Assembly (NCBI GenBank): GCA_947570615.1
Contig: CANOVJ010000049.1
Coordinates: 1-33,207 of the forward strand
Direction of reading: 5' to 3'
DNA length: 33,207 bases
Source: an uncultured Lachnospiraceae bacterium
Lineage (GTDB): Bacteria > Bacillota > Clostridia > Lachnospirales > Lachnospiraceae
Shown: positions 7,667 through 14,321 of the stretch, piece by piece
Layout of the letters: each line of letters starts with the position of its first letter
Position numbering within the stretch: position 1 is the stretch's first letter
Notes under the pieces: generated by a model
What the model was told of the DNA's origin: nothing
The model's database searches: none
The model's input: only the letters and a program-made list of their open reading frames with translations
Made by a program: the position numbers and the translations under genes

Positions 7667-8398
7667 TTACTGCCCCTCCGCCATCATCTTCTGCCGCATG
7701 TCCAGCAGGATCTTTTTCTCCAGACGGCTCACCTGCACCTGGCTGATTCCAAGCACCCTGGCCACCTCGGTCTGGGTCTTGTTCTGGTAGTAGCGCAGGC
7801 AGATCAGCGTCTGCTCCTTCCTGGGCAGGTCGTCGATGAGCTGGGTGAGCACCATGTGGTTGAGCACCGACTCGTGCTCGTCCTGCTTTTCGTCCGCGAG
7901 CTGATCCACCATGAAGATCTCGTTACCGTCGCTCTGGTAAACCGATTTGTAGATGGATTCCACCTGCACGTTTGCCTCCATGGCCATTACTACCTCGTCC
8001 ACGGTAAGGGCCGCCTCCATGGCCACCTCCGTGGCGGTGGGCTCCCGGTTCAGTCTCCCGCTCAGCCGTTCCCTGGCGTACTTTACCTTTATACCGTTTT
8101 CCTTTAAGGTCCGCGATACCTTCACCATCCCGTCGTCCCGGATAAATCTCCTTATCTCCCCGGTAATCAGGGGAACCGCGTAGGTGGAAAATTTTACATC
8201 GTAGCTGGTGTCAAACTTATCGATAGACTTGATCAGCCCGATCACGCCGATCTGGAACAGATCCTCCGCCTCGTAGCCTCTTCCCAGAAAGCGCTTCACG
8301 ATATGGCGCACCAGCCCCAGATTCTGCTCTATCAGTACCTCACGCGCCTGCTTTTCTCCCGCCTGTGCCCGCTCAATCAGTACCGCATTTTCCGCCAT
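7667..8398 (-). CDS. sigF: RNA polymerase sporulation sigma factor SigF
   Basis: This 243-residue protein is sigma-F (SpoIIAC), the first forespore-specific sigma factor. Region 2 is clear (NLGLVRHIVKRFLGRGYEAE, DLFQIGVIGLIKSIDKFD, FSTYAVPLITGEIRRFIRDD), region 3 follows (VSRTLKENGIKVKYARERLS), and region 4 carries the helix-turn-helix (QTEVARVLGISQVQVSRLEK). Length is normal for the family. The ATG lies 3 nt after the spoIIAB stop, with GGATGAGGAA inside the end of spoIIAB acting as ribosome site, so translation is probably coupled. SpoIIAB holds SigF inactive until SpoIIAA is dephosphorylated. Confidence 0.95.
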   Translation of the reverse strand: MAENAVLIERAQAGEKQAREVLIEQNLGLVRHIVKRFLGRGYEAEDLFQIGVIGLIKSIDKFDTSYDVKFSTYAVPLITGEIRRFIRDDGMVKVSRTLKENGIKVKYARERLSGRLNREPTATEVAMEAALTVDEVVMAMEANVQVESIYKSVYQSDGNEIFMVDQLADEKQDEHESVLNHMVLTQLIDDLPRKEQTLICLRYYQNKTQTEVARVLGISQVQVSRLEKKILLDMRQKMMAEGQ

Positions 8399-8401
8399 AG
8401 A

Positions 8402-8980
8402 TCATTCCTCATCCTCCCACCGCAAAACGCCAAGCTTCTTTTCCATCATCACCACCGTGCCGCATCCCGGACGGGACGCCACCTCCAGCCGGTCCATGAA
8501 GGCCTCCATAAAGGAAAACCCCATACCCGAGCGCTCCTCCTGAGGCTTGGTGGTAAACATGGGCTCCATGGCCTGGCTGATATCCGTGATCCCCTTTCCC
8601 TCGTCCCGGATCTCCAGACAAAGCACATCCCCCTGCGTCACGCAGCGCATATGTATCCTTCCTACCCCGTCGGCCTGGCTGATCTGCCGGTACTCCTCGT
8701 CATAGCCATGTATGATGCAGTTGGTCACCGCCTCCGAGACGGAGGTCTTGATATCCGAGAGCTCCTCCACCGTGGGATCCAGGGGCATTACAAAGGCGGC
8801 CACCGCCATCCTGGCAAAGGCCTCGTTCTCCGAGACAGCGTCAAAGGTCATCTCCATCTCATTTTTCATTCCTTCATCCACTCCCCCCGCAGCCCCGGAC
8901 AGCGCCGTATGCAGAGCGCCGTCGATCTCTGCCCCCGACTGATCCTTCCGCTCATATATGATCTTCTGTTTTGTCTCCAT
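8402..8980 (-). CDS. spoIIAB: Anti-sigma F factor SpoIIAB
   Basis: This is the serine kinase/anti-sigma factor of the GHKL ATPase fold that binds SigF and phosphorylates SpoIIAA. The family start is at MKNEMEMTF (ATG at 8869), giving about 155 residues. It is followed by SVSEAVTNCIIHGYD (N box), IRDEGKGI (G1 box) and ERSGMGFSFMEAFMD (G2 region). I annotated from the upstream in-frame ATG at 8980 because it has a textbook AGGAG at 8 nt and continuous coding-like sequence, which adds 37 residues of no known domain. The start at 8869 has GGGGGAG about 11 nt away and fits family length better. The choice is unresolved. The gene sits between spoIIAA and sigF as in other endospore formers. Confidence 0.9.
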   Translation of the reverse strand: METKQKIIYERKDQSGAEIDGALHTALSGAAGGVDEGMKNEMEMTFDAVSENEAFARMAVAAFVMPLDPTVEELSDIKTSVSEAVTNCIIHGYDEEYRQISQADGVGRIHMRCVTQGDVLCLEIRDEGKGITDISQAMEPMFTTKPQEERSGMGFSFMEAFMDRLEVASRPGCGTVVMMEKKLGVLRWEDEE

Positions 8981-9071
8981 ATTCCACTCCTGTCCGTGCC
9001 TGGAAATATTTCCCGCACTTATTTTCTGTATTTTTTCATCACATCGATTTTGGGTATCTGTCTTTCCGGTT

Positions 9072-9380
9072 TTACTCCATGATCTCAATCACCTTGTGCA
9101 GGCCGCAGATCATCAGGGTTTTCCTGATCCTTGCGTCCGTGTTGATGGCAAAGACCCTGCCGCCAAAATAGGAGATCTTCTTATATCTCCCTATGATAAT
9201 GCCAATCCCCGAGCTGTCCATAAACCGGGTGTCCTCAAAGTCGAAGACAATATTCCCGACTCCCTCCTTCATGATGTAATCGTCGGCTGTCTTACTGATA
9301 TAGCCCGACTTGTGATGATCCACCTCCTCCGGCATCCTGACCATCAGATAATTCTCAATCACCTTAAAATTCTCTTCCAT
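9072..9380 (-). CDS. spoIIAA: Anti-sigma F factor antagonist SpoIIAA
   Basis: This 102-residue protein is a STAS-domain anti-anti-sigma factor. The motif FMDSSGIGIIIGRYKKI contains the conserved serine that SpoIIAB phosphorylates and SpoIIE dephosphorylates. Unphosphorylated SpoIIAA pulls SpoIIAB off SigF. The start at 9380 is chosen because GGAAAGGGGAA precedes that ATG and family length fits; the open frame continues upstream only through the non-coding hairpin repeat. It is the first gene of the spoIIA operon. I could not identify a convincing sigma-H or sigma-A promoter in the leader, which is filled by repeat copy B. Confidence 0.95.
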   Translation of the reverse strand: MEENFKVIENYLMVRMPEEVDHHKSGYISKTADDYIMKEGVGNIVFDFEDTRFMDSSGIGIIIGRYKKISYFGGRVFAINTDARIRKTLMICGLHKVIEIME

Positions 9381-9397
9381 AAAATTCCCCTTTCCCA

Positions 9398-9438
9398 AAA
9401 CGGGCAAAGCCCGTTTGCAGGTTCGCGGCGCGAACCTG
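9398..9438. repeat. Two short perfect hairpins in the spoIIA leader
   Basis: An 8-bp stem (AAACGGGC-aaa-GCCCGTTT, 9398-9416) and a 9-bp stem (CAGGTTCGC-ggc-GCGAACCTG, 9418-9438) lie 18 nt and more upstream of the spoIIAA start. Both have 3-nt loops and no T-tract. They adjoin repeat copy B but are not seen in the other copies. Confidence 0.65.
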
Positions 9439-9466
9439 TAAGAATCCCCCTTTTCGCCCCTGCAAT

Positions 9467-9632
9467 CGAGCAGGGGAAGATAAATCTTCCCTGCTCGCCG
9501 CGCGCCCCATGCGCCGCTTTGGCGACACACTTCCTCTGCATGGGGCTGCGTAATCGAGTAGGGGAGATTTTCCCTCTACTCGCCGCACCGGGCACCCGTC
9601 AGTTTTGCTGACATATTTCATTTGGGTGCCCG
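9467..9632. repeat. Dispersed hairpin repeat, copy B (four modules)
   Basis: In plus-strand order: simple hairpin 9467-9497 (arm CGAGCAGGG); bulged hairpin with outer stem 9504-9512/9538-9546 (GCCCCATGC), inner hairpin 9513-9526 and unpaired ACACTTCCTCT; simple hairpin 9555-9582 (arm CGAGTAGGG); bulged hairpin with outer stem 9589-9597/9624-9632 (CGGGCACCC), inner hairpin 9598-9612 (GTCAG/CTGAC) and unpaired ATATTTCATTT. The block lies upstream of spoIIAA. It shares module order with the copy at 18683-18846. Confidence 0.8.
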
Positions 9633-9640
9633 TGTGCATA

Positions 9641-9674
9641 AAAAGAGAGAACAAACCTTCGTCTGTCCTCTTTC
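9641..9674 (-). terminator. Terminator of the TPR protein gene
   Basis: On the minus strand an 8-bp stem (AGAGGACA with TGTTCTCT, one G-T pair) is followed by CTTTTTATG. It lies 27 nt after the TPR gene stop and separates that operon from spoIIA. Confidence 0.6.
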
Positions 9675-9700
9675 GTCTTTCCGTTATGCAGTTTAAAAGC

Positions 9701-11131
9701 CTACTGCTGCTCCATATTGTTGATCTCCGCCAGATAGGTCTCCGACTGGCTGGCGCTGTTGGTTCCGGGGAAATCGTCGATCACCTTCGCAAAGGTCTCC
9801 TTCGCATTGTCATAGTCCTCTGCCCGGTAGTAGCTGATCCCCAGGAAAAACAGGGCGTTTACGTTGGTCTCGTCGTACTGGCACACCCTGGCCAGATCCG
9901 GTATCGCCGCCTCGAAGTTGCGGGCGCGGTAGTTTTCATAGCCGGTATTGTAATAGTATTCCACCAGCCGGGGCCTCACCGTATCCACGAATCCGTTATA
10001 CAAAGCCAGATAGGACTGGGTCTGATACTGGCTGTTCTCCTCCCTGGCCGCCTCCGTATCCAGGGTCTCCAGATATCCGGCCACGGCCTCCAGATCGTCC
10101 GGATCCGCCAGATAGGCGCTGACCGCCATCATCAGGCTGTCGGTGGCTTTCAGGGTATCGTCGCTGATCTGGTAGGAGGCGACCTCCTCCTCAAGCGCCT
10201 TCTTCTCCTCCTCCAGCTTCTGGGCCTGCTGCTCCAGCTCGTCGATGGTTGCGGTCTTCGCGTCGGACTGCTCGCTGACCACCCGGAGCTGTTCGTTGAT
10301 ATCCGTCCTGGCGCTCTGAATCTGTCCCGGCAGGATCAGGAAACAGGCGATGGCCACCCCGATCAGCACCCCGATCCCCAGGTTCACCAGAGTGGAGATC
10401 CCTCTGGTCTCCTTCACACTGGCGGGCTGGATGATGATTTCATTTCCGCTCTGATAACGCACGGAATTGCCGTTTCCCTTCTTTTTGGACGTCCCCCTGG
10501 ACGGGGCCGCCTCGGGCATCAGCATCCGCTCCACCTCCTTCTGATAACGGAGAGTGGTGGTATTGTTGGTGTCCACCTGGCTGCACTTGATCAGCTCCCG
10601 CCTGGCCTTCTCCCATTCCTCTGAATTGATGTACAAAAGAGCCAGAAGCTGATGGGCCCGCACATACCGGGGACTGTTGGAAAGTACCTTCTTGAGCTGT
10701 ATCACCGCCAGATCCTTACTGTCCTGATGACAGTAGAGCAGGGCCTGGTTGTATTTTTTGATGGTTTCGTTGATGGTGCTGAGCCTGACCTGATTGGCCT
10801 GGATCATCTCGATATAGTCCGCCGCAATGTTCTTCTTGGGACGGATATTGTCGCTGATCACCCACTCCTTTAAGGCGGCCACCGCCTCGCCCATCTCAAA
10901 ATAGACAAGCCCAAGGAGATTACGGGCGTCAATATTATTCTTATTAAATTTTAAGCTCTGCCGCAAGCTGATGATCGCTCCGGATAAATCCCGCACCGAA
11001 GCCTTTTCCAGCCCGTCATTATAGAAACGGTTGGATGCGGCCAGAATCCTCTTGTAAAGGGATACGTCCGCACCACAGCCCGTACAATAATCATGCTCTG
11101 ACAAACGGCACCCACATTTATAACAAATCAT
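9701..11131 (-). CDS. Zinc-ribbon, TPR-repeat single-pass membrane protein
   Basis: The 476-residue protein opens with a zinc ribbon (Cys3, Cys6, Cys16, Cys19 in CYKCGCRLSEHDYCTGCG). Helical TPR units follow at about 24-205 (AIISLRQSLKFNKNNIDARN, AVIQLKKVLSNSPRYVRAHQ). A basic linker KKKGNGNS leads to one membrane helix at about 247-268 (GIGVLIGVAIACFLIL). Residues 275-320 are a coiled coil, and more TPR units close the protein (FEAAIPDLARVCQYDETNVN, YDNAKETFAKVIDDFPGTNS). The N-terminal part should be cytoplasmic, the C-terminal TPRs outside. Function unknown; such proteins act as scaffolds. AAGGAG overlaps the stop of the upstream 51-residue gene, so they are co-translated. Confidence 0.8.
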   Translation of the reverse strand: MICYKCGCRLSEHDYCTGCGADVSLYKRILAASNRFYNDGLEKASVRDLSGAIISLRQSLKFNKNNIDARNLLGLVYFEMGEAVAALKEWVISDNIRPKKNIAADYIEMIQANQVRLSTINETIKKYNQALLYCHQDSKDLAVIQLKKVLSNSPRYVRAHQLLALLYINSEEWEKARRELIKCSQVDTNNTTTLRYQKEVERMLMPEAAPSRGTSKKKGNGNSVRYQSGNEIIIQPASVKETRGISTLVNLGIGVLIGVAIACFLILPGQIQSARTDINEQLRVVSEQSDAKTATIDELEQQAQKLEEEKKALEEEVASYQISDDTLKATDSLMMAVSAYLADPDDLEAVAGYLETLDTEAAREENSQYQTQSYLALYNGFVDTVRPRLVEYYYNTGYENYRARNFEAAIPDLARVCQYDETNVNALFFLGISYYRAEDYDNAKETFAKVIDDFPGTNSASQSETYLAEINNMEQQ

Positions 11132-11143
11132 GCCGTACTCCTT

Positions 11144-11299
11144 CTACTCTTCTTCCTCTTCCTTATCTGTCTTTTCCATCATCTTAAGCAGAATATCCGC
11201 CAGATCCACTTCCTGCGAGAGGGAGTTGATGGCCTCCTCCGCATCCTCAACCTCAAGGCTGAACTGAAATTTTTTTAATTCTTCCTCAAAATCAATCAT
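11144..11299 (-). CDS. Small acidic protein of 51 residues
   Basis: The reading frame begins MIDFEEELKKF and ends MEKTDKEEEEE. It is strongly acidic and probably helical, with no Cys and no membrane segment. Its ATG follows the folC stop directly (TAAATG), with AGAGGT inside the folC end as ribosome site. Its stop lies 12 nt before the TPR gene start and adjoins that gene's AAGGAG. The coupled spacing on both sides and sustained codon pattern argue that it is a real gene. I know no family for it. A role tied to the TPR protein is inference from position. Confidence 0.7.
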   Translation of the reverse strand: MIDFEEELKKFQFSLEVEDAEEAINSLSQEVDLADILLKMMEKTDKEEEEE

Positions 11300-12703
11300 T
11301 TATATACCTCTGATTTTCTGTTTTCCGTCAGTCGTAATTTTTTGAACCACCGTTCTCATCTGTCCGATCAGATACAGAGACCCTGTAATGTAAACCACAT
11401 CTTCGTCTCCTCTCTCCGCCATAAGCTTCTCGTATGCCTCATGGGCGTCCTCGTAAAAGCCCAGCGTGAAAGCGCGAAAACCCTTCGGGCCATCCTGCCC
11501 GTTTTCCGGCGCCGGATCTGCCTGGCCGGATTCTTCTGCACAAAGCTCCGCTCTGCACTGTTCCCAGATCTCCCTCTCCCGCTCAAGCGAAAGGCCTCTC
11601 TCCGAGTCAGGCACGCTTACCGCGATCTGTGAAAAAAGCCCGGAGCGCACGATCCTGCGTATCATCTCCTCATAGCGCTTGTCCCTCACCACACCGAAGA
11701 GAAGAAGCCTTCTTCCCTCCCTGCATGTATTTTCTGCCGCGGCGAGAAACGCCTCGATTCCATCCTCATTGTGCGCACCGTCCAGATAGACGCCCGGACG
11801 GATCTCCTCCATCCTTCCCGGCCATCTGGCCAGACGCAGCCCTTCCCTTATCACGCTTTGCGTAATTCTTTCATCCGAAAGCGCCTGCGCCGCCGCCGCC
11901 GCAAGGGAGGCGTTCTCAATCTGATAGGGCGCCGCTGTGGAAAGGGAAAGATTAACATATTTATAATAACCAGTATAAAGCGAAAAATCAATGGTTTTAT
12001 GATTTATATTCACATCCGAAATATTATTTTTTCCGATCATAATCGCCGGACTCTGCGCTTTTGCGGCACACTCGGTCAAAACCTGCGTGCTCTCCGTCCT
12101 CTTGTCGACAAAAACCACCGGCACGCCCGGCCTCAAAATCCCGGCCTTTTCCGCGGCGATCTCCGAAATGGTGTTTCCCAGGTACTGCATATGATCGTAT
12201 CCGATCTCCGTGATCACACACAGATCCTTGCGGCGAAGGCAGTTGGTGGCGTCCAGCCTCCCCCCCAGCCCCGTCTCCAGGATCAGATAGTCCGGCTGTT
12301 TTTCCTCAAAATACACCATCGCCATGAGAAAGAGAAACTCAAAAAAGGACGGATGGCTTCCTCCCGCCTCCTGCTCCTGCCGGGCCGCAGACCGCACCCT
12401 GTCAAAAATCCGCAGAAATTCCTGCTCGGGGATCATCTCCGTCCCCAGGCAGATTCTCTCCCGCATGGTCTGAAGATGGGGGGAGATGAACATTCCCACG
12501 CTGCGCCCGCCCTCAAGCAGGATGGAACGCAAATAAGCACAAACGGAGCCTTTTCCGTTTGTGCCTGCGATATGGATTATTTTACCTCTGATCCCGGCCG
12601 CCCCCATACGCTTGAGCAGCCCTTCGGTATCCTTAAGGCTATGCTTTCCCCCAAACCGGGGGATGGAAAGAATATAGGATTCCGCTTCCTGAAAGGTCGT
12701 CAT
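11300..12703 (-). CDS. folC: Bifunctional folylpolyglutamate/dihydrofolate synthase
   Basis: FolC adds glutamate to folates (and often to dihydropteroate) with ATP in the cytoplasm, which retains folates in the cell. The 467-residue protein shows the P-loop HIAGTNGKGSVCAYL at about residues 43-57, SPHLQTMRERI, the Mur-ligase-like LILETGLGGRLDATNC and ITEIGYDHMQYLGNT, and late YLDGAHNEDGIEAF and FGVVRDKRYEEM. Length is slightly above the usual 420-440. I chose ATG at 12703 because GGTGGGGAT precedes it; an ATG at 12733 would overlap the FapA-like gene. It starts 13 nt after that gene's stop and its own stop touches the next ATG, so it belongs to a tight operon. Confidence 0.93.
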   Translation of the reverse strand: MTTFQEAESYILSIPRFGGKHSLKDTEGLLKRMGAAGIRGKIIHIAGTNGKGSVCAYLRSILLEGGRSVGMFISPHLQTMRERICLGTEMIPEQEFLRIFDRVRSAARQEQEAGGSHPSFFEFLFLMAMVYFEEKQPDYLILETGLGGRLDATNCLRRKDLCVITEIGYDHMQYLGNTISEIAAEKAGILRPGVPVVFVDKRTESTQVLTECAAKAQSPAIMIGKNNISDVNINHKTIDFSLYTGYYKYVNLSLSTAAPYQIENASLAAAAAQALSDERITQSVIREGLRLARWPGRMEEIRPGVYLDGAHNEDGIEAFLAAAENTCREGRRLLLFGVVRDKRYEEMIRRIVRSGLFSQIAVSVPDSERGLSLEREREIWEQCRAELCAEESGQADPAPENGQDGPKGFRAFTLGFYEDAHEAYEKLMAERGDEDVVYITGSLYLIGQMRTVVQKITTDGKQKIRGI

Positions 12704-12716
12704 ATCCCCACCGCCT

Positions 12717-14276
12717 TTACGAGGAGTAGGCAATCACATTGCTCTCGATCATGCCCCTGGTCTGATAGTATTTCATGAAGCAGGTATCCCGCTCTATGGG
12801 CATCTGCACCTGGGCCAGACACACCACCGTCCCCCGGTAGACATTGCCGTTGACCACGATCTCGGAGCCCTGTCCTCTGGCGATCTGCTCCTCCAGCTTG
12901 CGAAGCTCCTTTTTGGTGGCCTCCAGCTCCTTTTTGGCGTCATTGTAGCGGGACTCCAGGGTCTGGAGCTTGATCTCCAGCGCGTCGGAGAGCTTCCCCG
13001 CCTTTTTCTTCCTCTGGGCCAGCTCCATGAACTCCTCCCTGGCCTCGCTCAGTGCATCCTCCTGGGTGGCGTCGGTGATCCGAAGCTGCTGTACCTTCTG
13101 GTAGACCTCCTTCTCACAGCCCACATGAACCACTGTCCTGATCTCGGCGGAATTGCCGATCTCCGTGGCCGTGATCCCCATCATGGCATGGTTGTAGCCG
13201 CCGATGATGGCCCCCTTCTTTCCGGTAAGAATGATCTGTCCGTCCGCTGAAACCCTGGAGTTGAGGATCGTATTGGCCTGCACGTTTCCGCCGGCCACCG
13301 CCACCGTGTGCTCCAGGAAATCCGCGTAGATATCCCCTCTGGCAATGATCTTGGCCCTCTGGGCGCCCTGGATTCCCCTTCCCAGGATGATATCGCCTCC
13401 GGCGTAGAGGCTCACCGCCTCCACGTTTCCTCTGATCTCGATGTTTCTGCCCGCCCGGATGACCACGCCGGACTCCACGCTGCCGCTTATCACCACATCT
13501 CCGAAGAATTCCACCTTTCCGGTGATCAGGGTAACGTCTCCGTTGATCTCATGAAGGGCCTGGATGTCGATCTTACCGTTCTTCATTCCGATCTTTCCAT
13601 CCTGCAGGGCGATGTAAACGTCGGGATTCTCCCCCGGCCCGATGGACTTTCCCGTCAGGGGCGGGATCTCCTTCACGCCCTTTACCGTCTGGACCCGCCC
13701 CTTTATGTCGAAGCCGTCCTTGCCCTCCTTCGCGTGATGATAAATCGCCACCACATCCCCCTCGTGAACATTCTCCAGGGAGCTCATATTGGTATAGTCC
13801 ACCCGGCCGTTCTCCAGGACCTTGGGCGATCTGCGCTGGTTTACCTCAAATTTATACTCATAATATCCGTTGTTTCCCTCGATGGCAGGCTGGCCCTGGG
13901 CCACCACGATCTCTCTCTCGTACACCTTCTTTTTAATCATGGCCGCAAGATTGGAGTGATGGAATCCCGTCACCACCCCTTCCTTTTTGAGGAAGTCCAT
14001 GAGTTCATCCATGGTGTAGTTCTCTCTCTCGATGCCGGGATCCGTCAGATAGAGCCACGCCGTCATGTTGTCGCCTGCCACCTTCACGTAGGAGCCGTTT
14101 TCCTCCAGGGTCAGAAGCTTCGAATTGGTCTCGTCGATGATCTCGCTTAAAATCTGCCCCTCCGGGGCTTTTTCCTGATCCGTGCTCTCCTTCAGCGGCT
14201 TTTTGCCAAGCCCCTCTATTTCCCTGCGAAGCTCCTTCAACTCATCCTCTGTCAAAAACTCATTGTTGCTGCCCAT
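12717..14276 (-). CDS. FapA-family (DUF342) protein
   Basis: This 519-residue protein matches the FapA/DUF342 family. An N-terminal region (to about 190) contains GFHHSNLAAMIKKKVYEREI and VVAQGQPAIEGNNGYYEYKF. A central beta-helix-like region follows (ITGKVEFFGDVVISGSVESG, VIRAGRNIEIRGNVEAVSLY, AGGDIILGRGIQGAQRAKII). Residues about 400-470 form a coiled coil, and a short C-terminal beta part closes it. Family members in Firmicutes are cytoplasmic and poorly understood; some have been linked to signalling or polymer assembly, but the task here cannot be assigned. AAGGAGG precedes ATG. It lies 45 nt after valS and 13 nt before folC. Confidence 0.85.
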   Translation of the reverse strand: MGSNNEFLTEDELKELRREIEGLGKKPLKESTDQEKAPEGQILSEIIDETNSKLLTLEENGSYVKVAGDNMTAWLYLTDPGIERENYTMDELMDFLKKEGVVTGFHHSNLAAMIKKKVYEREIVVAQGQPAIEGNNGYYEYKFEVNQRRSPKVLENGRVDYTNMSSLENVHEGDVVAIYHHAKEGKDGFDIKGRVQTVKGVKEIPPLTGKSIGPGENPDVYIALQDGKIGMKNGKIDIQALHEINGDVTLITGKVEFFGDVVISGSVESGVVIRAGRNIEIRGNVEAVSLYAGGDIILGRGIQGAQRAKIIARGDIYADFLEHTVAVAGGNVQANTILNSRVSADGQIILTGKKGAIIGGYNHAMMGITATEIGNSAEIRTVVHVGCEKEVYQKVQQLRITDATQEDALSEAREEFMELAQRKKKAGKLSDALEIKLQTLESRYNDAKKELEATKKELRKLEEQIARGQGSEIVVNGNVYRGTVVCLAQVQMPIERDTCFMKYYQTRGMIESNVIAYSS

Positions 14277-14321
14277 TCTGCCCTCCTTCTGTGGGGAAAA
14301 GACACCCGGCCTCTCCCTCTT

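Noticed and set aside
9364-9654. Frames containing AKAAHGARGEQG-like peptides, also at 18635-18853 and 24436-24642
   Set aside because: These are translations of the dispersed hairpin repeat; similarity between them reflects DNA repeat identity, not protein homology.
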